DNA of 36,305 bases, taken from positions 1-36,305 of the IMG/VR virus record IMGVR_UViG_3300007072_000133; one strand, written 5' to 3'. This DNA is from a virus. Numbering within the stretch: the first letter of the stretch is position 1; every line of letters begins with the position of its first letter. The translations under genes and the position numbers were made by a program. The notes beneath the pieces are model-generated. The model was not told the DNA's origin. It did no database searches and worked only from the letters and a program-made list of their open reading frames with translations. This document shows positions 14,118 through 23,300 of this stretch, piece after piece.

Positions 14118-17100
14118 ATGCATTCGGGCATGACAGGCAATGCGATGAGCGTACAGGTCGGGTCGGCATACGGGAAAATTGAGATCGATTTCTCCGGCGT
14201 GAAGCGCGGCGTGACAGCGGCGGTGACGCAGTTGTCGTCGTTTGAGAGCGCGAGCAAACGCATCGGGAATAATCTGAAAAGCATCGGCGATCAGTTGTCG
14301 GTGAGCGTGACGGCGCCGCTGGTGGCGGTGGGCGCGGCCGCCAGCAAGACGAGCATGGAATTTGAAAGCGCCATGCAGCAGATTGTGGGGCTGGTGGGCG
14401 AGAACCAGCAGCAGGTCAACGACTGGTCGAAGCAGTTGATCGCGATGGGACCGGAGGTCAGTCGGGGGCCGAAGGAACTGGCGGACGCGCTGTATTTAGT
14501 CACGTCGTCCGGGATCGAGAGCGCGCAGGCGATCGATGTCGTGCGCAATTCAGCCAAGGCGGCGGCGGCAGGGCTGGGCGAGACGAAAGTGGTGGCCGAT
14601 GCGGTGACGAGCGCGATGAATGCGTATCGCACATCGAACCTGTCATCGGCGGAGGCGACCGCGATACTGGTCGCCACGGTGCGCGAGGGGAAGGGGGAGG
14701 CGAATCAGATTGCGCCGGCGCTGGGGCGGGTGATCCCGGTGGCGGCGCAGTTGGGCGTGAATTTCAAACAGGTGGGCGCGGCGATGGCGGCGATGACGCT
14801 GGTGGGGTTTGACGCGGCCGAGTCGGCGACCAACCTGAGCGGGATACTGTCGGCGTTCATCAAGCCGAGCAAACAGGCGGCCGACACGCTCGCCAAGTTT
14901 GGATTGTCCGGCGAGCAGGTGCGCAAGATGCTGCGCGAGGACGGTTTGCTGGCGACGCTGACGCTGCTGCGCGACACGATCGGCCAGGACGACGAAGCCC
15001 TGGCGGCGATCTTCCCGAACGTGCGCGGCTTCAGAGGTCTGCTGAGCCTGGTGGGCGAGAACGCGGCGCAGGCGAGCAAGATCTTCGGCGAGTTGGCGGC
15101 GACAACCGAGGACGATCTTAATCGCGCGTTTGAGGCGGCGGCCAGCACCGCCAAATTCAAGTTTGACGCGGCGATGTCGGAACTGAACGGCAGCCTGATC
15201 GAATTTGGCAATGCCGTGCTGCCGGTGGTCATCCCGGTGCTGCAGGACGTGATCCGCGCGGTGCGCGACGCGGCGAAATGGTTCGGCGAGTTGGATCCGG
15301 GGTTGCAGCAGGCGATTGTGCAGATGCTGGCACTGGCGGCTGCGACCGGGCCGGTGTTATCGATCGGGGGGCGGCTGGTCTCGCTGGTGGGCACGCTGGT
15401 GGGCGGGCTGCAATCGATCGGCGGCGCGGTGAGCAACGTGCTGTATTTTGTGCAGACGATGCGGCTGGCGACGAGCGCCGGCGAGGCGCTGAAGTTCGCG
15501 CTGAGCAGCGTGGCGGTGCAGGTGGGCCTGCTGGTGGCCGGGCTGGCGGTGATGATTAAGTTTTTCGAGGCCGCGAGCCAGGCGGCCAGGGCGACGAACG
15601 ACGAATTGATTGCGATGGCGAACGCCAACACGGGCAACGTCATTGAGGACATGTTCAGCCGGGCCGGGGCCGCGTTTGAGTTGGCGACGAACGGCAGCAA
15701 GCGGCTGAAGGAGGCGTTCATCGCGCACCAGGACGAGATGCGCCGCAAACTGCTGGCGGGCGAGGTGACGCTGCAGGAGTACAACGCGGAGGTCGAGCGC
15801 AGCGCGAAGGCGGCCGGGGTGTGGCAGGAGATATTCATCGTGGGGCAGGGCGCGGTGACGCGCGTGGATGCGGCGGTGAAAACGCTGACGGCGGATCAGG
15901 TTGCGCTGCTGCGCGCGCAGCAGGCGGTGACAGAGGGCGCATACGGACAGGCGGGGGCGCTGGACGAGACGAATCGCGCGGCGAGCCGGCAGGCGCAGAC
16001 GATGAGCGGCCTGGGGGACGCGACGCAGAAGGCGATCGATCAGGCGAACGAGTATGCGGCCGCGCAGCGGAAAGCGGCGGATGAGAGCGCGGCGGCCGGG
16101 GCGCAACTCGATCAGTTGCGGGCGTTGATCGACGGGCAGGTGGGGCCGACGTATGACGATTTCAAGGCCAAGCAGGACGAACTGAACGAGAAGATCGGGA
16201 AACTGCGCGATGAACTGGGAAAATTGGAAACCGCGCAAGGCCGGCAGATTGCCACGCACAAGAAGGGCACGCTTAGCGCGAATGAATTGAGGCTGGCCGA
16301 GATTCAACTGGCAGAAGCACAGGCCAAGTTGGCTAAAGAGACCAATCCAGAAAAACATGCCAAACTTGCAGTCCAGATCGAGAAACTCACCGAGAAGATC
16401 AACGGCGCCAGCGGTGCGACTCAAGCATGGGTGGATAACTCGAAACGCATCGGTGAGATCAAGAGCGAGTTGTCTGATCTGAATAAAGCACTTGATGAAA
16501 ACGCGGCGGCCTACGATGAGCGGCTGAAGCGCATCCTGTTCGACATGGCGGCCGAGCAGTTGGCGGCGGACGGGTTGACTGCGACCGAGGCCAATGCGCT
16601 GACGATGCTGGCTGAGAAGTGGGGGTTGATTGATTCGGCCACGGCCGAGGCCACGCGCGCGGTATTGAGCGCGACCTCGCAACTATCGCAGGACCAGAAT
16701 TTGCAGGCATTTGCCGACAACATGGATCGCGCGATGGATCAGGTGAAGGATCGGGCGGCGGAAACGCCCAGCGATTTGAGCGCGATCAGCACGGCCGCGC
16801 AAAACATGGCGGGCAACGTGAAGACGCAGATGGGGAATGCCAGGCAGGCGGCGCTGGACATGGCGGCGGGCATTGCCACGAGCGCCGCGACGACCTCGAC
16901 CACCATGCGAAACGCGGCCGCGGACACGCAGACGGCCATCGGCAGCATGCGGGACACGCTGATCAGGTACGGACCGAACATCGGCGATCCGCTCAAGAGC
17001 GGCATGAAGTCGGTGAGCGATGAGGTGATCGCCGCGCTGAATGCGATCTTGAGCAAAGTCACCGATGTGATTGAGGCCATCACGGGGATTAAACTGCCGA

Positions 17101-17909
17101 ACGTCCAAATACCGACGCCAACACCCAGCGGAGGCGGCGGCAACCCCGGCAGCAGTCCCAGCAGACCCGGCGGGGGCGGCGGCGGAACGGCGCCCAGTTG
17201 CTTCACGGCGGGCACGCTGATCTGGATGGCCGACGGGACGCAGAAACCGATCGAGCAGATTGAGCGCGGCGAGCGCGTGATGGCGTTTGATCCGGAACGG
17301 CCCGGCGAGATGGGCGCGGGCGTGGTGACGGAGACCATCCAGCGCGAGACGCGCGAGTATTTTGACCTGACTTTGGCGAACGGCGCGCACCTGCAGGTGA
17401 CGGGCGAGCATCCGTTTTACGCGCCGCGCGTGACGCGCGAGGTGGAGCGGGTGCACGGCGCATTTCTGCCGGCCCGGCGGCTGGAGTCCGGCGACGTGAT
17501 TGAGACCAGCCAGGGGCCGGCGGCGGTGTTGAGCAACACCAGCGCATCAACCCTGCGGCCGATTCGGGTGCATAACCTGAACGTTGAGCCTCAGCATACC
17601 TACGTAGCGGGCGGGGTGCTGGTGCACAACGTCAAGACGCGAGGGAGCGGCGGGCCAATGCTGCCGAACCGGGCGTATCTGTTCAACGAGAACGCGCTGA
17701 CGCGGCCGGAGATCATCGTGCCGAAGGTTCCGGGATATGCGCTGACGCGGCAGGACGCGATGCGGGCGCTGGCGAGTGCAGCGCCGGGTAGCGGACTTAT
17801 GGGAAATCAAAACATCTACGTGACGGTGCCGGTGGGGCAGATCGGCAGCAACATCGACGTTGAGATGCTGGCGCTGCGCGTGGCAGATCACATTCGACGG
17901 CGGAGATAG
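14118..17909 (+). CDS. Tape measure protein with embedded Hint domain
   Basis: 1263 residues from the first ATG; the ATG at 14145 (MSVQVGSAYGKIEIDF) is an equally likely start. It sets tail length. Visible parts: an N-terminal TP901-type region, a hydrophobic segment at about 467-487 (VGLLVAGLAVMIKFFEA), long helical and coiled stretches, a Pro/Gly-rich linker at about 1000-1027, a Hint domain at 1028-1171, then a 92-residue tail. That tail (GGPMLPNRAYLFNENALTRPEIIVP) matches the usual C-terminal end of tape measures. The Hint domain therefore interrupts an otherwise complete protein. A copy of the dispersed 20-bp motif overlaps codons near residue 1225. Confidence 0.88.
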   Translation: MHSGMTGNAMSVQVGSAYGKIEIDFSGVKRGVTAAVTQLSSFESASKRIGNNLKSIGDQLSVSVTAPLVAVGAAASKTSMEFESAMQQIVGLVGENQQQVNDWSKQLIAMGPEVSRGPKELADALYLVTSSGIESAQAIDVVRNSAKAAAAGLGETKVVADAVTSAMNAYRTSNLSSAEATAILVATVREGKGEANQIAPALGRVIPVAAQLGVNFKQVGAAMAAMTLVGFDAAESATNLSGILSAFIKPSKQAADTLAKFGLSGEQVRKMLREDGLLATLTLLRDTIGQDDEALAAIFPNVRGFRGLLSLVGENAAQASKIFGELAATTEDDLNRAFEAAASTAKFKFDAAMSELNGSLIEFGNAVLPVVIPVLQDVIRAVRDAAKWFGELDPGLQQAIVQMLALAAATGPVLSIGGRLVSLVGTLVGGLQSIGGAVSNVLYFVQTMRLATSAGEALKFALSSVAVQVGLLVAGLAVMIKFFEAASQAARATNDELIAMANANTGNVIEDMFSRAGAAFELATNGSKRLKEAFIAHQDEMRRKLLAGEVTLQEYNAEVERSAKAAGVWQEIFIVGQGAVTRVDAAVKTLTADQVALLRAQQAVTEGAYGQAGALDETNRAASRQAQTMSGLGDATQKAIDQANEYAAAQRKAADESAAAGAQLDQLRALIDGQVGPTYDDFKAKQDELNEKIGKLRDELGKLETAQGRQIATHKKGTLSANELRLAEIQLAEAQAKLAKETNPEKHAKLAVQIEKLTEKINGASGATQAWVDNSKRIGEIKSELSDLNKALDENAAAYDERLKRILFDMAAEQLAADGLTATEANALTMLAEKWGLIDSATAEATRAVLSATSQLSQDQNLQAFADNMDRAMDQVKDRAAETPSDLSAISTAAQNMAGNVKTQMGNARQAALDMAAGIATSAATTSTTMRNAAADTQTAIGSMRDTLIRYGPNIGDPLKSGMKSVSDEVIAALNAILSKVTDVIEAITGIKLPNVQIPTPTPSGGGGNPGSSPSRPGGGGGGTAPSCFTAGTLIWMADGTQKPIEQIERGERVMAFDPERPGEMGAGVVTETIQRETREYFDLTLANGAHLQVTGEHPFYAPRVTREVERVHGAFLPARRLESGDVIETSQGPAAVLSNTSASTLRPIRVHNLNVEPQHTYVAGGVLVHNVKTRGSGGPMLPNRAYLFNENALTRPEIIVPKVPGYALTRQDAMRALASAAPGSGLMGNQNIYVTVPVGQIGSNIDVEMLALRVADHIRRRR
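17199..17630 (+). other. Hint (intein-like / BIL) domain in the tape measure
   Basis: Residues 1028-1171. Block A: CFTAGTLIWMADG with Cys1 at 17199. Block B: TGEHPFYA with the TxxH His. Block F/G: HTYVAGGVLVHN ending in His-Asn at 17625-17630. There is no homing endonuclease (144 residues in all). The residue after Asn is Val, not Cys, Ser or Thr, so normal splicing is not expected. Bacterial intein-like domains of this sort can cleave the chain at one or both ends. Confidence 0.85.
17788..17807 (+). promoter_or_regulatory. Dispersed 20-bp motif, copy 6
   Basis: GTA, five bases, then CTTATGGGAAAT (one mismatch). Inside the tape measure gene, about 120 bp before its end; the codons read LMGNQ. 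Confidence 0.5.
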
Positions 17910-17911
17910 AC

Positions 17912-19306
17912 GTGGCGCACGGATTGCGGATTGTCTATGGCAGCACGACGATCAATCTCAACAGCGGTCGGTACGTGCTGATGGAATACACGCCGCGCGC
18001 GCCGGAATCGGACGCGCTGGAGAACACGAGCATTTTCAGCGACGGCGGCGAGCAGCCGCTGGCGGCGTACCGGAATGTGGAAGAGGTGGCGCGGATCGCG
18101 CTGCTGGAGGACGGCAGCGCGACGAATCTGCAAAGTGATAAGCAGGCGATCGAACTGGCGCTGGCGCAGGCGCGGCGGTATCAGCGCCGGCAGATTGGCG
18201 ATCGGGTGTACGTGGAGTATCAGCCGGACGGGTACAGCGGGTACTATCGCAGCGAGATTTTGGACGGGCGGGTGGAATTAGCGGATGAGGCAACCGGGTG
18301 GCAGTGGCTGGACAAGAACATCGAAATCCGGGTGGCGTGGAAGCGCCGATTTTATTGGGAGGGGGCGGAGGCACAGATTCCGCTGACGAACGGGAACGGT
18401 ACAAACAATACGAGCGGTCTGACGGTGTTGAATCACGATGACGCGGACGCGGGCGATGACAACTATGTGCAGATCGCGGCGGCGGACGTGACGGGCGATA
18501 TTGACGCGCCGCTTCGGCTGGAGATTACGAACAATTACAACAGCGCGACGCGCGCGAGCAGTTTGTGGATTACGCAGAACGTGCTGAGCGATCCGGCCAA
18601 TTTGACGCACATCCTGGAGGCGGAAGCAGGGACGGGAGGCACGACCACGGCGGATGCGACCTGCAGCGGCGGGAGCCGGAAGGATTTCAGTTGGTCGGCG
18701 ACGACGGAGCAGCAGTTGCTGAGTTGGGATTTGAGCACGGCGCTGCTGAACGCCTGCGGCGGGAATTATTTCCGGCTGCTGGGCCGGTTTTTGAACATGG
18801 CGTACAGCGACATGTGGCTGCGCTGGCGGATCAAGTTTGTGTTGACGACGATCTGGGAGGGTCCGCAGTTTTTGCTGACGGCCAACGCGCCGCTTCAAGA
18901 TATGGGAATGCTGAAACTGACGCCGTATCTGGTGGGCAGCGGGGATTTGTATCCGCTGACGCTGGTGCTGTACGCGCAGCGGCAGCAGAGCGGGACACAC
19001 ACGCTTTCGCTGGATTTTGTGCAGTTGTCCACGCTGGACGGCTATCGCAAACTGTCGCCGCGCGGTTACGGGCTGGCTTACCAGGCGCGGATTGTCGATG
19101 ACGGGATTAGCGGGTTCACATACACCGATGGATGGTCGCCGGCCGGGAAGACGGGACATTACATCGGGAACGGCAAGCGGATTGCGGTGATGCCGGGGAG
19201 GCTACAGCGGTTGTATTTTCTGCACGACACGGTGACGGGGTCAGCGGCGATCGATCGGACGTTGAGTGTGAAGGCCTACTATCGGCCACGGCGGTTGACG
19301 ATCTAA
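17912..19306 (+). CDS. Distal tail (Dit-like) protein
   Basis: 464 residues from a GTG just after the tape measure stop. This is the usual place for the distal tail protein, the hub that joins tail tube and tip. The N-terminal third is beta-rich and includes QIGDRVYVEYQPDGYSGYY and WLDKNIEIRVAWKRRFYWEG. The C-terminal part looks like a jelly-roll (LLSWDLSTALLNACGG; THTLSLDFVQLSTLDGYRK) and may bind carbohydrate, as in Dit proteins with extra domains. The call rests on order and fold pattern; no signature motif is decisive. Confidence 0.55.
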   Translation: MAHGLRIVYGSTTINLNSGRYVLMEYTPRAPESDALENTSIFSDGGEQPLAAYRNVEEVARIALLEDGSATNLQSDKQAIELALAQARRYQRRQIGDRVYVEYQPDGYSGYYRSEILDGRVELADEATGWQWLDKNIEIRVAWKRRFYWEGAEAQIPLTNGNGTNNTSGLTVLNHDDADAGDDNYVQIAAADVTGDIDAPLRLEITNNYNSATRASSLWITQNVLSDPANLTHILEAEAGTGGTTTADATCSGGSRKDFSWSATTEQQLLSWDLSTALLNACGGNYFRLLGRFLNMAYSDMWLRWRIKFVLTTIWEGPQFLLTANAPLQDMGMLKLTPYLVGSGDLYPLTLVLYAQRQQSGTHTLSLDFVQLSTLDGYRKLSPRGYGLAYQARIVDDGISGFTYTDGWSPAGKTGHYIGNGKRIAVMPGRLQRLYFLHDTVTGSAAIDRTLSVKAYYRPRRLTI

Positions 19307-20395
19307 ATGGATGTACGTGTTCTGGAACGCAATTTCAGCGAACCGTTGAGCGTGCCGGCGGTGACGTACACGCCGCGCTGGTACACGTGGCACGCGATCG
19401 GCGGGCCGCGGGCGGCGGAGATCGGCGTGAGCGGGACGCCGGAGGCGCTGTGGGAGATGATCGAGAAACTGCGCTGCCCGGTGGAGATCTTGAACGAGCA
19501 GGGCGAGGCGTGCTGGTGGGGATACGTCAACGCGGTCAGAATCGGGGTTGGGCCGTTGGAGGTGGGCGTATCGCTGGAGACGATGTTTAACCGGGTGGCG
19601 CTGGCGTATTCGCTGGTGAATCCGGGCACTCAAACGGTGGGGACGCGAGCAACGACGACCTGGGTGCAGAACGACGATTCGGTTAGCACGTATGGACAGA
19701 AGGAGTTGCGGGGATCGCTGGACGGGGCGACGAGCACGCAGGCGAACGCGGCGCGCGACGCGCTGCTGGCGCAGGCGCGGTATCCGGTGCCTGATGTGCG
19801 GCCGCGGATGGACAGCAATGAACTGGCGGCGACGCTGGAATGTTTGGGGTGGTGGGAGACGCTGGGGTGGCGGTATTACGCGAACACCAACACGGCCAGC
19901 GTGGAGACGACGGCGCAGATCGCGGCGATGATTGCGGCGTCCGGGCCGTTCTTGCTCAGTACGGCCATTATGGGAAACAGCGGCATCACGTCATCAGAGT
20001 ATCGTGACGGGGACAGCCTGGCGATTGACGAGGTTGAGAAACTGCTGAAGACCGGGACGACCAGCGGCCGGCGGTTGCTGGCGACGGTGACGCGCGAGCG
20101 CGTGGTCAGGGTTTATGAGGAGCCGGCGCCGGGCGCGAATGATTATCTCCTGAACGCCCAGGGCGATCTGCAGGATGCGTGGGGACTGTCGATTGGCAAG
20201 GAAAAATGCACGGTCGGCGTGTGGGCACGGTTCAGGGACGTGATCCCGGCCAGCGCGGACATGTCGAAACTGGCTGATCCGTCGCGGATCTTCATCGAAG
20301 CGGCGGAGTTCAACGCGGAGCGGCTGAGTTACGTGCCGGAACCCAAGGCGCTGCCGAGCGTGTGGGAATTGGGGAGATCGTACGCCGAGGTGTGA
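19307..20395 (+). CDS. Tail tip / baseplate hub-like protein
   Basis: 362 residues, with its ATG directly following the previous stop. Begins MDVRVLERNFSEPLSVPAV. Features include GGPRAAEIGVSGTPEALWEM and EEPAPGANDYLLNAQGDL, consistent with tail-tip (Tal-like) N-terminal hub domains that follow Dit genes. It lacks the long C-terminal extension seen in many Tal proteins; that role may be taken by the next gene. A copy of the dispersed 20-bp motif lies within it at 19959. The specific family was not recognised. Confidence 0.5.
   Translation: MDVRVLERNFSEPLSVPAVTYTPRWYTWHAIGGPRAAEIGVSGTPEALWEMIEKLRCPVEILNEQGEACWWGYVNAVRIGVGPLEVGVSLETMFNRVALAYSLVNPGTQTVGTRATTTWVQNDDSVSTYGQKELRGSLDGATSTQANAARDALLAQARYPVPDVRPRMDSNELAATLECLGWWETLGWRYYANTNTASVETTAQIAAMIAASGPFLLSTAIMGNSGITSSEYRDGDSLAIDEVEKLLKTGTTSGRRLLATVTRERVVRVYEEPAPGANDYLLNAQGDLQDAWGLSIGKEKCTVGVWARFRDVIPASADMSKLADPSRIFIEAAEFNAERLSYVPEPKALPSVWELGRSYAEV
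19959..19978 (+). promoter_or_regulatory. Dispersed 20-bp motif, copy 7
   Basis: GTA, five bases, then ATTATGGGAAAC (one mismatch). In the middle of the tail-tip gene; the codons read IMGNS, close to the LMGNQ of copy 6. Confidence 0.5.
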
Positions 20396-23300
20396 ATGGA
20401 ACGGCTGAGTGAACTATTGAGCGCGATCAGGCCCTTTGTGCTGGGGTGGATCAGCGCAGCCGGCGGCGGCAGCGGGCCGTTTGCGCCGTCGCCGCACGAT
20501 TTGAATTCGGCGCATCACACCGGCTCCATTGCGGACAGCCAAGCGCCGCAGTTTCTGCTGAGCAACGGCGGGCGCACGCTGACGGGCAATTTGCCCGTGT
20601 CAGCGGGGATCACGATCGACGGCGTGGACATATCTGTGCTGGCCGCCGAAGCGTTTGTGACGATCGGCAATACATCCGGGCTGCCGAACGAGCGCGCGCT
20701 GACGGCCGGCAGCGGGCTGACGCTGACCGATGGCGGCGCGAATGGTGCGGTGACGATCGCGCTGAACACGCCGGGGTCACTCTCGGCGACCAGCACCAAC
20801 AGCGCAGCGGGGAACCACACGCACGCGATTGATAGCACGATCGCGCGCAGCGCCATTACCGTCACCGGCGCAGGCGCGCTGGGTGGCGGCGGCGCACTGA
20901 CAGCCAATCGGACGATCACCATGAACACGCCGGGCACGCTGACGGTGAGCAGCACCAACAGCGCGACAACGAATCACACGCACGCGATAACGACCAGCAG
21001 TACCGGAACGGCAACGACGATTGTGGCGACCAATTCAAGCGGAGGGTTTACACTGACCGGCCTGCTGACCGCCAACGGCGGTGTGGCGCTGGGCGTGCAG
21101 CCGTCGGCGGATTCGCACGCGATCTCGCGCAATTACATCAACAGTCGCGGGATGAATCTTGTCGCAAACGGATCGGGATTGCTGGGCAGCAACTACAACT
21201 TCTCTCAATTGACGTTCGATTCAGTTGAGACACACGGCGGCGGCGGGTCGTTCAAGGCGACGACTGCGCAGGTAGTGCTTAGCGATGAATATATTGCAGT
21301 GGACACGACCCGCTACTATCGTGGCGTCGTATGGCTTAAAAATGGCGATGCTGACGGATCACGCTATGATGCAGGCGCTGGATTCTATGCTGGCGTAGCG
21401 TGCTATGACATCGATAAATTGGCAATCCACCCATGGATGGTGCTGAAATATACCAACTCGACGGATACCACGCTGGCCTCGCCATTGAACAACGGCGACA
21501 GCACTATGACGCTGACCGACGCGACGGGCTGGCAAAATGGCGGAGATAGCAGCAACTGGTATACGAGACAGATCGCGTGGTGGCCGTACACGAACTCGAA
21601 GGGTTACTCGTACCCCAACTATTCCTACACGCGCAATATTTCACCTGGTTATGCTGCGTATGGTTCGCCCAACGGCATGTGGTCGCCGGGCGGGATTAGT
21701 GGCAATACTGTAACGCTGACAGCGCCGTGGCCTGGGCCTAATTTGCCGGCCGGAACACCAGTCCGCAATGCAACGTCTGGATACACCTATGTGTACTTTA
21801 TAGCCTCAAATGTAAAACCACCCCAAAACGTGTGGACACGATACGAGGGCGTGGTTACATTACTGCCCAGCGGATCAACCGGCTGGAACACAGCCGGTTT
21901 CATGCCAGGCACGACTTACATTAGACTGTTGTGTCTGATGAATTACAGCGGCTATACCACCAACAATCAGCGTATCTCTGACATCTGGCTCACCGAGGTT
22001 TCGTCACGGAATTTAGAGGCGGCCACGTCCACTGTGCCGGGCGTGGTGAGCACCAGCGCGCAGACGTTCGCCGGTGACAAGACGTTCAACGGCAACGTAT
22101 TTGTGCTGGACACGCTGGGCGTCGGCACGAGTTCACCGGGCGCGAAAGTGGAGTTTTATCAGCAGACGAGCAACACGGATATTGAGGTGCGGCTGAACAC
22201 GGTGACAGCCAGCCGCAAGAGCATCATACTGTTTCGATCGGGCGGCAGCACGAAGGGCGCGATCTACACCGACGCGGCAAACAACCTGCTGCAGTTGGGA
22301 TCGGACGCCTCGACGCCGCGCGTGACGGTCATCACGTCCGGCACCGGCGCGGGCAACGTCGGCATAGGGACGAGCGCGCCAGTGGCCGCGCTCGACGTGA
22401 ATGGCACGCTCAACATGCGCGGCAACCTGCTGCCGCACACGACCGATATGTATGACATCGGATCGAGCACGAGATTGTGGCGCAAGGGCTGGCTGAGCGA
22501 GTTGGATGCGGTGACGTTTGCCGAAAACACCGTGAGCGTGGTGGGCGGCTGGCTGATGGTCCCGAAGCGCAGCGGCGTGCTGCCGGCGGATGTGGCCGCC
22601 GCTGCAACGCAGATCAACTTTGGGCAGGCGATGACATCCGGCGAGTTTGTGCTGTTTCGAGTGGCCGGGCAGGTCGAATACCTGTTGATCGGCTCGCTGG
22701 TGTCCGGGACAACGTACAACGTCACGCGCAATTTAGACGGCACTGGCGCGAACGACTGGCCGGCCGGCGCGACGTTCGTTGTGTTGGGCGTCAGCGGCGA
22801 TGGCCGAATCGAGTTGAACGCTTACGACACGCCGCGCATCAGCCTGATCCGGCAGGGCGCGATGTACAACGCCCAGACCGAGATCGTGCGCATCGGCGAT
22901 CTCAACGGCATGCCGGGCGTGTCGAGCGAGACGTGGGGGATGTTCATCGGCGACGCCAGCCAGTATCTCAAATATGCCAACGGCACACTGACCATTGCCG
23001 GCAACGGCAGCGGGCTGACGCAGATCGACGGTGGCAACATCCAGACCGGGACCGTCACGGCGGCGCAGATCAACGTGTCAACGCTGTCCGCATTGACGGC
23101 TAACATGGGGTCACTGACGAGCGGCAGCATTGTCATCGGCACGACCAATAAACTATGGCTCAACGATGCCGCCGACGGCGCGTTGAACATCGGCGGCAGC
23201 ACGAAGGCGTCGGCGCCGTTTCGCGTGACGGCGACCGGCGCGCTGACGGCCACGAACGCGACGATCACCGGCGCGATTACGGCGACGAGCGGCGACCTGG

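Noticed and set aside
17199-17630. A standard splicing intein
   Set aside because: The residue after the final Asn is Val, so the needed +1 nucleophile is missing, and there is no homing endonuclease.
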